Origin: Sarcocystis neurona
Lineage: Eukaryota > Apicomplexa > Conoidasida > Eucoccidiorida > Sarcocystidae
Assembly (NCBI GenBank): GCA_000727475.1
Contig: KL647299.1
Coordinates: 779,461-843,460 of the forward strand
Length of the DNA stretch: 64,000 nucleotides
Direction: 5' to 3'
The notes under the pieces are model-generated. The model searched no databases. It was not told where the DNA came from and saw only the letters and a list, made by a program, of their open reading frames with translations. The position numbers and the translations under genes were made by a program. Positions 1-13,420 of this stretch are shown piece after piece. The number at the start of each line of letters is the position of its first letter. Within the stretch, counting starts at the first letter, position 1.

Positions 1-1609
1 GAAATAGTGCACAGGCGGAAGACAAAAGTATCATCTACTTTGAGAAACACGTTTCACAATGTGAAAAACCTCTCCACTACAACACCAGTAAATTCCGTGA
101 CGCAAACGCAGTCCACCAGTATACTGCCAGCGAATACGCACTGTCAGCATTGCTGCTCCTTTTTTATCATTTGTACCCGTGAACTTCCTCTCTTGACCTA
201 TTTTACAGTCCCTCGGTGAGGCTCCAGTGTCCGCTGTGCTGTCCTTTCTTCACCTGGGTGAGGTCGTTTTTCGCTATTTGCGGACTAGTGGCAAGTGTGT
301 CGGAGTTTGTAGATATGTACATTCACGTAGGTGTGTACATGATATGCTCTACACATGCAAGATGTATGCTTGTGCAAGTGTCCCCAATGAGTTAAGGAGG
401 CTTTTGATGCATATTACTTATGACTGATTGCTTACTTTCGAGATAAAAGACGGAACTGCTGTAGCGCTTACTATACCGCACGCGAGTCCGTCTATGCGCG
501 TTTCCTGCAACCACCATAGGATACAAGGGTGGTGCCTATTCTCGGTGCCGCCCTGGCGCGGTGGGCGACACAAGTGTAGCGGATTCTGACCGGGCACTGG
601 GAGTGGTTTCCTGGCACATGGTCTGTATCACATCTGTTATCGACGATACCGCGGTGCGGGAGCTCCTGCACGCCGAGGCAGCTACAGTAGGATAAAGGTG
701 TAGAACATGTGAGGTTGATGCTGAGACTCTCTGTCGTCTAGGCGGTAGTCCGCTTGTTCTACGGCAATTACTGCACCTCGCTGGGAGCCCTTCAATAAGA
801 CGTCGGGGCTCAATTATGCCCCACAAGCCTGCGGCAGGTTTCTACACCAGATGCATTAACCCTGGACTGCGGTCCTCGACTTCATGCAGGCACTGTAGTC
901 GGCAAGCAAATTATCACGTGGAAACGGAAATTCTTCGTAGCTTGTCGAACACGTGCCAAAGATGACCAAGAAAACCTGCTGACCTGGATCTGCGACGCTG
1001 GTAAAGTGACTGAATAGAGTGTCCTAGCTGTTCAGTAGCTACAAGGACCACAGCGCTGCCTTCCTCTCCTTTGTGCTGCGCCCACACGTGATCCAGCCTG
1101 TGTAGAATCGTGAACTGTAGCCCAACACATTACACGTGAAAACCTCAGGTCTACCTAATGCAGATTGCATGATGAGAATGGGCCCCTACTGATAACACTC
1201 CACCTGGGTGAAGGTACCTTCCGTAACGACAGTGAGTGCTTTTTATTGAGTCAAAAGACACACTCTTTCATATCCTGAAGCAGAGGGAGGCATCTGCAGC
1301 GCGGATGCTTTTAGTCTACGATGACGTGACGCCTTGTGGAAACCATTAGACACAAGTGACTACTGGCAGAGGTATATGTGTTCGGATCTTCGACGTGCAG
1401 CTTTGTCCACCAGAGCGAAGCCAAAGCAGACCGATGTCGGAAATGCACTATGGAACTTTCGAGTGGAAGGCACGAACACATATTTCGACTTGAGTTCAGC
1501 TGCGTTTTCGAGCATGCTCGTGGGTAGTGCGGAGGTCGTTTTCCGACCAATGCCGACGCAACATCTCAAGAACCCTGGCCTGTTCTCATCTACTAAAATA
1601 CTCGCGTAA
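1..1609 (+). CDS. 3' part of an unidentified multi-exon gene, cut by the left edge
   Basis: Four exons can be joined with agreeing phases: 1-87, 209-257, 851-1000 and 1401-1609, ending in TAA. The introns (88-208, 258-850, 1001-1400) start GTAAAT, GTGAGG and GTAAAG and end in CAG; the first two have pyrimidine-rich 3' ends. The 851-1000 exon reads through without a stop and contains GTVVGKQIITWKRKFF and DQENLLTWICDA. The last exon encodes about 68 residues including GNALWNFRVEGTNTYFDL and ends SSTKILA. About 164 residues are visible. I recognise no domain. The upstream part lies outside the window, so neither start nor function can be given. Phase agreement over three introns is the main support. 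Confidence 0.55.
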
Positions 1610-2661
1610 CGGAATCCCCCGGCCCCTAGGAACCTGTGACGCTGTCCTCTATTATTACAGGCGTCTACGCTCTTAAACGACACGGGCCAGCGCACCCTCC
1701 TCGCACCGTTGCTGTTGCAAATAAAGATGAACATTCTACCGGCAACTGAGTCGACTCCTGCCGCAGACTCGTCGAATGTCCCAAGCTAGCGTAGTGAAAT
1801 CGCTCATCAATGCTTGTTCACGACATCTGGTTACACAGAGGGTTTAGTTCACATCCACTCAACTTACTCCATGCAAACAAGTACCGCGCTTGCCTGCTCG
1901 TGCGCGTCAAGCTATTCCCAGCGCTGTTCTCGTTCAGTTTTCGACCCTACTTTTAGTAAGCGTGTTTTGTTGGACTTCACCCCCCTGACATGCTGGATTC
2001 CCTCTGTCGACTTCCTTGATTGCATGCCAGCGAGAGGGGGGTATTCTTTTGCAGCACGGTCACACTCAGGAATGCGCAACCGCTACCGTCCCAGTTTTTA
2101 CGAGTAGCAGTGATACTGCCCACCGACAGCTGCGTGGGCACCACCGTTATCATCGTACACGTTTGTCAAAAGGACGCGTATTATTTGTGTCAGCAGTGGC
2201 GTTGAGACTCTCTGCCTACCCACGGCGTGCGACGGGATGTTCTTATGATGGATGCTTGTCACACCAAAATAGTCAAGCGCGAGAAGTCCGGAACAATGCA
2301 CAGCAGCGGTAGTACAGTGCTGCCTTTGTTGTTGTTGCTGCAGGGAGGCCTGTTGGAGTACTGGGTGAGTTTCGTGCAAAAGCTGCACTCTGACATCTAT
2401 AAAGTAACGATTCTGAGACGCATGGCGCAACCTGACTAGCTCGGAGCGAATTGATCCAAATGCGTGGGCTCTGGAGATTTGCACTCTTAACACACACTCT
2501 GCAGGTTCTGGCTTCTACCTGTGGTCGCATTCGAAAATACCGCGGCGACATACGTTCCTCTCTCGCAGTATCATTTTTCGTCTTCTTACGCCTCGTGGGA
2601 AACGCGAGTGTAGTTTTGTCCCACTACAAGTCGTTTAGTTCGGTGGCAGAGCTGTTAACCT

Positions 2662-3545
2662 ATGGATTGCCTGCAGGGGATGCGCCTCCGAATGCTTGCA
2701 ACAGCTGTTACGGGCTCCGGTGCCGCTTCCATTTCAAGCACCCGTTCGAAATCAACTGCGCCGACTCAGGTGAGCAGTCACTCACTCTACTGGCCTCCAA
2801 TTTAACTAAAATTGTTCACCAAGAGTTCAAATCTCCGTAAGAAATCAGAAAGCGTACAAATAAAAATGCAGGCGTTAACACACAGAGTCCACCTGGCGTG
2901 CTACGCTCGCCCGTGCTGGTACAAATACGGTAGATGTGAATATCAATTTACTCAGATTCACAGATGTACGTGTTTCTCCACAGCCTCGACCGGTGTAGAT
3001 TCGTGGACCGGCATGTGCCTCTTAGCTTGCACGCCAGACCTGAGCGTTTCGCTGAACGACTACAACGACTACAATTCTTCGCGAAGTAAGCTGGAAAGTA
3101 TACGACGTGAAATGGTGACAACGCACGATATCCTACGGAGTCATACCTCACCTGCATTTGAGCGCTGGAACAACTCTTCAAAGCAGTGTGGTGCAATGCA
3201 GCATTTGTTGATCAGCAGCATCCTTACGCTCGGCAAATACTTCCGCGTGAAGTATGATCTAAACGAGTTCTACTCACTTGCCTGATAGATATAGGTTGGT
3301 TTCTTCCGGTACGGATGACTTAACACTTTCAGCCCACGCGGTCGAGGACACAGTATAATTTGGACTTTGAAAAAGCTGACGTCCTTGGTGAGGTTGAGCA
3401 GTTTATTCAGAACACACGCCAGGAAGCCGACAAATTCAATGAGCTCATGACTGCAGCGTTAAAGCGCAGACGTGGAAAGTACGATGGGCCTTTCCGCTAC
3501 CGATACCGCGAGTACTCTACCCCAATGCACTACCCACCCTGGTAA
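2662..3545 (+). CDS. Small two-exon gene, possible mitochondrial protein
   Basis: Exon 1 is 2662-2769 and exon 2 is 3333-3545, joined in phase 0 across an intron that starts CAG|GTGAGC and ends CTTTCAG. The protein is about 106 residues. The N-terminus is rich in Arg, Ser, Thr and Ala with almost no acidic residues (RLRMLATAVTGSGAAS), which is the look of a mitochondrial presequence. The second half is charged and helical (DVLGEVEQFIQNTRQEADKF) and ends in an aromatic, proline-containing tail (YREYSTPMHYPPW). A second ATG at 2680 would remove six residues and make the presequence cleaner. The size, presequence and tail would suit a lineage-specific accessory subunit of a respiratory complex, but this is a guess; I recognise no family. 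Confidence 0.5.
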
Positions 3546-4035
3546 AAGCCCGTTAGGATTGTTGCATCGGTAAATGTGGGGAAGAGAAAATCGGGTTGTC
3601 CTGCCACGTGCTACCCTGAGCAGTTACATCAACGGCCTGCTACCCACGTTGTGGAAGGCCTGCAGTAGCTACTGAGCTTGTTACGTCGCGAATGAGTTGG
3701 TAGTCTACAGTATGACGCCTAAGTTCCAGCACGTTCGCACACGTAGTAGCAGCAGTGTCTCCAGTGGGAATAGTGTTGGCATAATCACTCGTGGTCACGC
3801 TGTACAAATCTTACGCCCGATGGTATCACGGCGCTGCTGCGTCGGTGCTGGTACGCTGGGAGTTAAATCACTCTCCCGCTTGCGCCACCCCTCGTGTGGA
3901 CGGAACGCGGCTATGGTGTACGAAGATTTCTTCTGCATTATACTCTCTCAATTTTCGACTGCAGTGGCAATTATTGTTTAAGTTTGGATATCCCCCTTTC
4001 GTCTCATGTACCACACAAAACCGTCGCTGCTCCTG

Positions 4036-4218
4036 GTGTGGAAGGAAAAGGCCAGAACGTGTAAAGTCTTACGTTGCTCTACATTCTCTGTACTTATAAC
4101 TGTCTAAACAAATTTGTTGTGTGTGTGGTGTGGAAGGAAAAGGCCAGAACGTGTAAAGCCTTACGTCGCTCTACCCTCTCTGTACTTATAACTGTCTAAA
4201 CATATTTGTGTAGGCTTG
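4036..4218. repeat. Direct tandem duplication, unit about 91 bp
   Basis: The block beginning TGGTGTGGAAGGAAAAGG at about 4036 recurs at about 4127 with only a few substitutions and runs through the shared end AACTGTCTAAACA. Two copies are visible. No coding frame is convincing across it. It lies in the 3546-4457 stretch, in which I see no gene. Confidence 0.8.
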
Positions 4219-4457
4219 AGTGCCTGCCCTGTTCCGGTTCAGGTACTACGACAGAGCCGTTGCTGTGGAAATCCCCATGTCTTTGGAGATGAAGGAGCCT
4301 CGCGGACCTCATGAGTGAGGCAACGCTTTAGTCGGTGCCTTTAGAATATGTATCACATTTTGGACATACGTATGTATATGCATACTTCAAAGTATGCACA
4401 CATGCAAACACGTGTGTCCTGCAAACACAACTCGCGTCAAAAACATTGAAAGCACAA

Positions 4458-5456
4458 ATGAACCAGTTAGTGGGCACAGAGTGGGCGGTGAAGGGGTTAC
4501 GATTGCTGCGCGCACTGGCGTTTCCAACACTGCGCATGTATGCCGCCGTTGTTGTTCGAAAATACTCCCACCGCGGCACAAATCAGAAAAACGAGAGTGA
4601 TAGACGTGTTCTTCTGCGTGGAAGTTGTAACGCGCGTACCGCTTCCTGCGTGGAAGACTGTGTCGTGCGAGTGCGCACATTAGATGACGCAGGAGCTGTT
4701 GTCTACTGCTGATACCACTTACTCTGTGTGCAGCGTCGTGTTCGCTCACGAAGTACACACCCTGCCAGAGAAATGAATTTAAAACGAGCCTGGGACAGAA
4801 ATCGCGGTCCAATCGCACCGTCTTTCAGCAGGCTTTTGGAAAACACACATTACACGGTACTTGATCGTGGTCGACAACGATGCGCACGGCCTCGTTGCTG
4901 CCTTCAACAGGGGGGGCTCTGCGGCAGAGGTGTTGTTTGTGCGCGCATAGCAGAGCGGTACAACTGTGTGACACGCCTCCTCGTGCGCATGCAGGAGTGT
5001 GTCTTCTCGCGTGAAAAAGGTTGTTTTGAATGCATGCGTAAGCCTGAGAAAAACACCGGTGGTTACTGCCGTGAAATCGCCCGTCTTCTCTGCCTCGTGG
5101 TACAGGCCTAGGAAGCACATGACACGACAGGACACAAGCTAGCCTTTCACTTCTACATACCTAATTCTGTACACAGGTAGATACACGTATGCACACGTAT
5201 GTAAACTGGTAAATACATGTACAGATTCGCATGCGTTTTCTCCTCAACCATTCTTAGACGTAGACGTGTGGGCACGTTAGGCTTGGGTCTTGCTTGCGCC
5301 CTGGATAGCACGACGGTGGACGCAGTCAGGTACGTGCACCAGCGCGAAGCCCGGGTGAAGGAAATCCGCGAATGCTTCCATTCTCTGTCCAAGACGCGGG
5401 TTCGTGAATCCACTGGACACACGGAGAAAGAAGCTTTGCTTTTGCAAATACTGTAG
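4458..5456 (+). CDS. Possible small three-exon gene, unknown function
   Basis: A phase-consistent model is 4458-4487, 4734-4957 and 5258-5456. Introns start GTGAAG and GTACAA and end in CTGTGTGCAG and CAACCATTCTTAG; the last is a good pyrimidine-rich acceptor. The product is about 150 residues and strongly basic (MNLKRAWDRNRGPIAP, VRYVHQREARVKEIRECF), ending EKEALLLQIL. No family is recognised. The second donor is weak and several other splits are possible, so the locus is better supported than the exact exons. Confidence 0.3.
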
Positions 5457-5741
5457 TATTCTTTCCGTTGCAAATCTAATCTATGTAACCCTCATGTGGA
5501 ATTTTACCGCTGTGTGGCCGTCAAGCTGAGTATGCGAAAGTGTACGAGTAATGTTCTTCAAAAACAGGGTAAGAACGCATACGTGTATTGTTGTCAACCT
5601 TTTCCAAAGCTTGTTTTTTGTTTGTAGCAGTGGAGAGACTGAACTGCTCCTAATCAGGCTGACGCTATCTTGACGGTGGAATGTATTCGTCTCCCCACTG
5701 GTGGCAGTTTGAGAATGTTTGTGTGCGCAAAGTAGTCAGGA

Positions 5742-6179
5742 ATGTCGCAGTTCCTGTGTGGTGTGTCAGGGCATCGTCGAACCTCGTTCCTGCGTTGCCT
5801 CCTTCACTTAAATTCGCTCGACTTCAGGCCGGCTGTGCCGTTACGATGGAGCGAGCGTGCATGCGTGTACACGTACCTTTACACGTATGTGTGGGATGAC
5901 AAGAGCGAGGTTTATTCTTCGCACCAGCGTCACCTCGATTTTTTACAACTAATGCCCCTGGGCATGGCCGTGCCACTAAAGCGATTGTTTATACCCATGC
6001 GCAGGTACACACACGCAAATTTCCGTATTCTTAAAGATTACATACGTAGAAGACAACCAGGGTTTACGACCGTAGAATTGACCGCATTGCACAAGAGTGC
6101 ACAAACCTTACGCAATCTTTCCTTTCACAGGGGACGCTTGCGTTGGCCCTTGCCCTCTCTTCCTTCCTGCTTCACATAA
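5742..6179 (+). CDS. Possible small gene, unknown function
   Basis: An open frame from ATG at 5742 to TAA at 6177-6179 encodes 145 residues. The N-terminus is basic and hydroxylated (MSQFLCGVSGHRRTSFLRC) and later parts are charged (RRYTHANFRILKDYIRRRQP). A strong acceptor (TTTCCTTTCACAG before 6130) paired with CGCAG|GTACAC near 6003 would remove an in-frame segment, so two product lengths are possible. No homology is recognised. Such a frame could arise by chance, so confidence is low. Confidence 0.28.
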   Translation: MSQFLCGVSGHRRTSFLRCLLHLNSLDFRPAVPLRWSERACVYTYLYTYVWDDKSEVYSSHQRHLDFLQLMPLGMAVPLKRLFIPMRRYTHANFRILKDYIRRRQPGFTTVELTALHKSAQTLRNLSFHRGRLRWPLPSLPSCFT

Positions 6180-7122
6180 GCAAGTAAGGACGTTTTTTGT
6201 ACAGCAGGCTGTCTTTTATTGAAGGCATTGGGGTTTTTGAAAGACCAGATCTATGCCGATGTTACACGTTTCACCAAGTAGAGTGGCGTCGCAGTTAGGA
6301 CCGAGAAACGACGCATCAGGACAGTAAAAGAAATGTTAAAATATGAGGGTGAATGGTGAAAAAACGTTTTTGAGACGTCGAAGACAGTCCTCTGAGTTGG
6401 CTGGAACAACGGCGTTGGATTTCTCTTTCAGTTACCGCCCGCTGTGGTCGGAAAAGTAAACCCGCGTCGTCAGTTCAAATCTTAACTGATACTGTTTCCG
6501 GTTGTGCGTATGACTTCGGCACACGTAATCAGCTCTCGCTCCATATGCTACATTCGGAAGACTCCTACAGGACCCAGCGGCTAACGATGTGGCGGGCTCT
6601 AAAGCGGGATGCGTACTTTAGTGAAATAGACACAAGTGCAACAATCAGCATTGGTAGTTTCGCCGTTGTCGCACCTATTGACTAATGTACCACGATATGA
6701 AGCTTCATTCATCTGCTCTCCCTACAGTGATTCGTGGTCGGTGGAGCATGCGACGCGACCTTGAACTGAGGTATACAGCTCGCTAAATCCGGTTTACCAT
6801 CGCGGTAATTCTCAACTACTGCGGAACACAAACCCACACCTGTATGAACTTTTCTGGAAGTGTCGCCTTTTTTCTGCGCATACATATGTAGACAAACATA
6901 TATATGTATATATATACATATATATATACGCATGTCTTTGTACACGTACAGACGCAGGGATATGTCGTTTTCGGTAAGGTCTACTATACAGAGGTGTTTC
7001 CTGTTTAAAATGCTTGGGTACTACAAACAAGTACTTTTTAGAGCGTACGAAGTTAAGCCTTGTGAAAGTAGTACCACATACGACTTTTGAAAACTGAGTG
7101 CGATTGATGAGGAAGCTGGACG
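6180..7122. other. Intergenic stretch between converging 3' ends
   Basis: No supported exon was found on either strand. The stretch separates the plus-strand frame ending at 6179 from the transporter gene that ends at 7123 on the minus strand. An AT/GT microsatellite (ATATATGTATATATATAC pattern) lies at about 6895-6932. Confidence 0.5.
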
Positions 7123-10100
7123 CTACATGAAACTGCCGGTGCATCGAGCAGGGAAGTCATCCGAGCCACGCCAGGTGGCTAGAGTCCAGTAGATGGAGAA
7201 AACGACAATGCATGCACCAATAAGGATGATTACATAATGTAAACACAGAAGAAGAGTCGGAGTTCCCTTGTGAAGCTTCACGTGAAGCAAAGGAGGACAA
7301 AGAAAAGTCAGAGGCGCCCCGCACATGCTCCCTGCTAACGCAACGAAGCTGTCCAGCTGCTTCAAGCCTACTGTGGCCGCAAGCAAGGTAAGGATCACCT
7401 GAAATGAAGGAGACGCAGAACGGGCGCAAACAGAACTACACAGCGGCCTTCGCACGTGTATGCTAGGATCTCCTGCACGCGGGAACGCTGCGTTTTTCAC
7501 GCAAACGAAGGGAGATCTGCTGCAGACCAATACGATAGACGCTGGATATATTCGTTCCACATAATGGTGCGCCAAGCTACTTAGGAATATAGACACTTAT
7601 ACGAGAACAGCCAAGGTACACGCAGTTACGTACACCATGCGTATACGTATGCCTACACAGTTACTCTTTGTACATCAGTACTCAGCCACACACTTGTACG
7701 TGTGCAGTTTCAACCTATCAGATATGTGCGTGTCCAGGCCCTCAGCCATGCACTTGTACGTGTGCGGTTTCCACCTATCATACATGTGCGTGTGCAGTTC
7801 CTATTCATCCGTATACGAAATAGTCGCAGCACGCATAATCGCGCGACAAACGTGTGTGTGCACACACGTTTGGATTGAGGATTTCGCAGATACAAATGCT
7901 AACACATCCACAATCTGTAGCACTCCTGAAGCGTCTGTCTGCAGTTCGCCCAATGCTTATGTAATTTACATGTGCGACAACGCAAACATTATTCTGTCTG
8001 TTCTCTCATATTGACCAAAAATTTGCCTACCAAGAACTCCGTGCGCGAGTGGCCGGCGTAAAGGATGTACGTATGCGCTGACCAGTAATACAGGTATATC
8101 TCTTTTATACCAGAACTACGCACGTGAGCGCAACCTTGTGGGCATGCACAGATACGTGCATCAGCGGAGAGTTAGGCGTATACGTACACCCACCTACACA
8201 GAGACGTAAGTCTATAAAGAGACATACTGCTCAAGTAGAGCTGCACGTGGATGCCTCGCCTTCATCCACTGCGTGCCATCCACTTGGCTGTTCAGAGTCC
8301 ATCACACTGCCTCCTACATAGGGGCCCTGCTGAAGAGCAAATCAAATGGTCGTTCGCCGACGAAGTGGTTGACGCTATTTTTTTTGTGGCTTAATGGTGT
8401 CTACGGTGCCAGCAGTGCCAAGACAGTTGTTTGTGCCTGTCAGCGCACCTAACAGCTGCCTGCCGATTACACAAATGCGTACAAATAAGAGTGCTGCCGT
8501 GGTCCGGGAGCGGTTAATGTGTGCGGTGCTGCTGGCGGGGGCGTCGTGGTCAGTACCTCCGCTGCTTCTGGCACTACCCCTCTGACTAATTCTTACGCTA
8601 CCTCCTTGGTTCTATTACTGTCTGCACTCGCGCGTACGCAGCTGGAGCTGCTAGGACAGTCGCGACGGCTTCCACTGCTGCCGCGGTGCTGCTTACGAGA
8701 ATTGCCCGCAAGAGTGATCTCAGCAGCGTGTACGTACGCGCAGACACTCTTTTACGATCCGGCAGGAGGCGTCCTTCGGCAATATCGGTTGCAGGCAAAA
8801 GGAGTAGCGGATACGTTGCCATGACCGACAAAGCAAATAAGCTCTGTAAACACGAGACGCATGAGGAAACACTCGTCGTGTCCGCAGTTCGTCACAAAGT
8901 AACCGTTTTGTGAGACGCCATACAGAACGCGCTAGTGTGTATTATTCCTTCCGCACAACAGTTGCATGCATTCTACTGTAGATGTATGCGCTTCCTCGAA
9001 GGCTAGCTCCCACGAGCTGCTGTGAAGACCAAGAGGGCCGAATTTGAGAAGGAAAAGGGGGAAAAAAGCTCAACAACGGCGTGGGAGCTCACGTGCGAGC
9101 AGAAGTGATGAGAATACAGCTAGTGAGAAGCCAGTGTAGGAGCGCTCGGCATCCACGTACAGCTCAATTTGAGCAATGCGTCTCTGTGTAGCTCAAAAAG
9201 GGCGTGGGATCTCACGCGCGAGCAGAATTGGTGAGAATACGGCGAGTGACAAGCCAGCGTGCAACCCAAAACAGGTACAGGGGAGACACGCGTGCACAGA
9301 AGGCCGGCTACTCGGACCGACCGGCAAAAAGAAGCGAAGAATACCGTGGCCCGAAGAGCAGGCTACCTTATAATATCTAAAGAACCCATTCGATATGTCG
9401 TTTCGCCTTGGTGTAGTGGAAGCTCAGCCTTGTCGTACCTGCACTGTGAGGCCTAGCGGGCCCGGCGGCAGGTTAGCAAGAATTACAACCTTAAGTTCTT
9501 GTCCGAAAACAGCGATACAGAAGACGGTATACCCTATGTACAGGGCTAGTAAGGCTCCAAGGCACGCTGACAAGAGCTGCAGAGGAAGGTCAATCACGCA
9601 TCCGCTGCCGAGTCATGGAGCGGTGGGGCTGCACTGTTGCAAACAACAACTGTGTAATTCTCAGTAAGAGACGAGGCTAGTTGGCAGGAGGGCGGCTTGC
9701 GAACATTCTGCACTAGATGCGACATTTACAGACAGCCACGCAAATTCGTCACTGAGCTTATGATCTAGTACAACACTATGGACTGTAAAACCTGACAGCC
9801 GAATGGCACAGGCGTGCAGAGCGCACGTGCATGCGGCGAATTCTTTTGAGTACGCCGTCGCTCGTGTCTCTCACCCGCTTCGTTGAACGCACACATGCAC
9901 GTTTTTGCAGAGACCTCGCGCTGAAGCGGCGCCTTACCAGGGGAAATCTATCCTGGACCTTTTTTGCGGCCGAGTTACGTATTGGCACAATTAGGGCAGC
10001 TCCTGCAGCAAGGCGTACACAACATAGGCATATACGCGGTCCCAATTTCCTGTATGTGCGGCTGTCTGCGTGTATTTTAGAGGGGCATGCTCGCCGTTGA

Positions 10101-13100
10101 CGAAGCACGCGCAGACACTTCGCCTGCGCTTGTCTTTTCCCCAGCAATGCCCTTAGAGTCCGCAATGGGGAGAACGTTTTTCCCCTAGGCGTACCTTTTA
10201 TGAGAACGAGCAACGAACCGGAATCCACGCGGTGTTGTCAGATTCTGTAGCTACTTTGCCACAATTTCTAGGCGTATATACATAAAAATCCTTCTTATAA
10301 CATGTGTAGCATCACTACAGTTGCAAGCGTTGAAGCCGATGTTCAGCGGATGGGCGAAAAATTACTACATCACCATCCTGTTGGCATTCATACGTGCACA
10401 AAATTGTATGCGCGTGCCGCAACCACATAGACGTACACGTTCATATACATATATATAGTCTACATGTGTGGAAGTGTATATCTACTGTGTACATGTAGGA
10501 ATCGAAATGTTTTTACGACCGCGAGCACACTTCTGCACTCGTTACGTAGCCATAAGAAGCAATACTACTGCGAATACGGCGCAGCCAACACGATTCTGCG
10601 CGTCACTTAAGGATACCCTCTATAGCTTACCTGACTCCTTTAATCAGTGCAGGATGCGTGGTACTTGGCCCTCGCAGTCGCAGAGCTGGAGAACTAACAC
10701 TTGACCGTTGTACTGCATAGATGCTATTTGCACGTCATTTCTTGACCTGCGCAACTCTCACCCATACGTATATGTAAAACTCTATGGTACGTAGAACAAT
10801 TCGGAACGAGTTAACCTTCGACAGTGTACAAGGGGCACTGTAAGTAAGTTGGTACTTTTTGAGTGTACTCTTATGTACTTCTCTTCTGTAGTGTGCGTGG
10901 ATATATATCACATACTTGCAAACACGTGCACAATTGTACGCTGGCCTTACTACAGTCGCGTAAAGTTACAAGTTGAGGTGATGGCAGAAAGCGACACACA
11001 CTCCGCACCGGCGCCGGACACTGTCGCGTCAATAGAATGCGTGCGCTACGCGCTAAGAATTCCCAGATCCACCTATGTGAGCCTCAACCAGGCTGCATCA
11101 AGGGAATAATTTGTTCTGCTCCAGGTCGCTGCCACATTTTAAAGCTTGTTATGCGACTCCTGCTTTCCAGCTTTCCACAGCATTCCACCCATCACTACCA
11201 GACTACAACAAACAGTCGCCAAGTGTCCTCCCTCTCGTTGTCGCATGTTGCACAGTTCTAATGGGATGCCCGACCCTACACATATATTGAAAGGGATCGT
11301 TCCTGGCACTGTCAGAAGCTGTGCAGAATGACCAGCTAATCTTCATCGCACTATTGCGGAGTATCTAGGTGAAATACGCTACGTCGTCACGCACTGTCTC
11401 CGTCTCTCGCAGTACAATTTGATGGCTTCCTCCCACTGTCGTATGCTGGACCCACACCTACACGTATGTAGTGTACAGTAAGAAGGTGTACGCATACCGT
11501 TCTATTTGTGCATCTGCTCGTCATGTATATCCCCCTATATGCACGTAGTTGTATACACAGGGTTCTTCGTAATGTATTCTGCTGCCTCTTGTTCTTTGTC
11601 ACGTCTTACCTTCCCACATAAAAATGCTGGTCCCGATGATGATAGGCCAGTTTTCCCACAAAGCGAGGGAAACGCCACCAGTCCAAAAGGCAGCAGGGCG
11701 CACAAGACTCACAGCCACGAGCAGCAGGAGCACGCCGACTGTCATGCCCACGTTGCCTATCAGCATGAGTGGGGCGAGGTATTTTAAATTGGTGATAAGA
11801 CTAGCAGGGATGAAGTAGAGAGCGCCCAACCACATCAGGGCAACTACCGACCACTTGTGAGCAGGAGAACATCCGCTTATAGTCCAAATTACATCACGCA
11901 TGTTGCCCCACACGACTACGGCGTTGATGGTGCAGAAGGAGAGCTGGGACAGCACTACGCACGCTTCTACGATAAAACGGCCCCAGGCGCCAAAAGCTCT
12001 TTCGCCCAGCTGCTCGTAGGTCTCGTTTTCGCCCGAGGCGCAGCAACGCAGCAATAAGTGTACGGAATATAGAGCCACAAGAAATACACACACCAATGTG
12101 CACACCGATAATACCACCCCACCCGTCTGCATGGCATGCGGAAGGAAAAGGAAAGCACCGCCCAGAAAAGACTTCACAATTAAAATACAGGTTTGCGCTG
12201 TACCCGTCTCGTGCGTACGGGGCGAAGGAGGGCGTGCCCTGACGCCAGGCTCTAACACGCACACAGCGAGGGGAACGTACATACGCACACGTCGAGATAT
12301 AGATAATTAGCACCATAAGTGCACATCTACACGCATAGACATTCAGTTGAAGAATCTGTGGAACCAAGCAGGCACACACAGAGCTACACAGAGACACGTA
12401 TACAGAAACAGATATGCACTCACAAATGTACATCACCGCAGCTGCAGACACGCAGAAACAGGCAAGTACACATGTAAATGCACAATGTACGCATTTAGGT
12501 AACAGCGTTTACGCACGTCCACTCTCACAGACACCACCTCCTACCTTACGAGTACACCGGCATACACCTGTGCACACACGTATTTTAAATCTGCTGTCGG
12601 GCAGAGCGGAGACGCGGGTACGTGTGCAAGCGCCTGAACTCGTGCACGGAGAAAGCACAAGTATACACGCCCCTAAGAGCATAAGGTGGTGCTGCGTCGT
12701 ACATTGTTCGCCACACATTCACGACGCCGCATTGTCTCTGCATTCCCGCACACGTGTGTGTATAAATGACATATTTCAAATGTGTCTTTACAGTTCATGG
12801 ACACACACAGGTATATTCTGGACTGTACAACACTCTCCAGCATATATTAGTGCGAAAACGAATACACGTATGTGTACGTCCAAAACTACCTCCTGTGCGC
12901 GGTCGGTGGCGCACGCTCACGCGCTCACTCACACACACACACACACACACACACACCAGTATCGGTTGATTCTGTGTATGTGTATATCTGTGGGTGCACT
13001 CGAAAATGTACTGGTTAAACCTCAGACGGTGTCTTCTTTGAATGGACTTCTGCCACAGGTACTAAGTTCTAGGCAGCGGCTTGCAAGCACGTTCTTGCCG

Positions 13101-13386
13101 TCTGCGCAGGTTGTGCCAGCCTTTCCTCTTTTTATGCTGGCTTCTTGTTCGTACCAAATACATGAATAGAGGCAGGAACACGGCCATAGCTGTACAGCTC
13201 AGCAATCAAAATTCGAGGTCGCCGCATATGTATTGAATCTTGTGTACGTATATTCTCAGCCTGATGCTTGTGCTCCTGTGCAGCTCGTCCGAATAAGCAA
13301 TCACGTCCATGTATACTGGCTTTGATTGACACACTCTTTATGCTTATGGTCCTCACGATATGTGTCAGCTGGAGGTATACATATAC

Positions 13387-13420
<34 letters not shown>

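Noticed and set aside
11894..12451. Second minus-strand frame of 185 codons over transporter 1 exon 2
   Set aside because: It overlaps the AAAP exon in another phase; only the AAAP frame shows family motifs and phase-matched neighbours.
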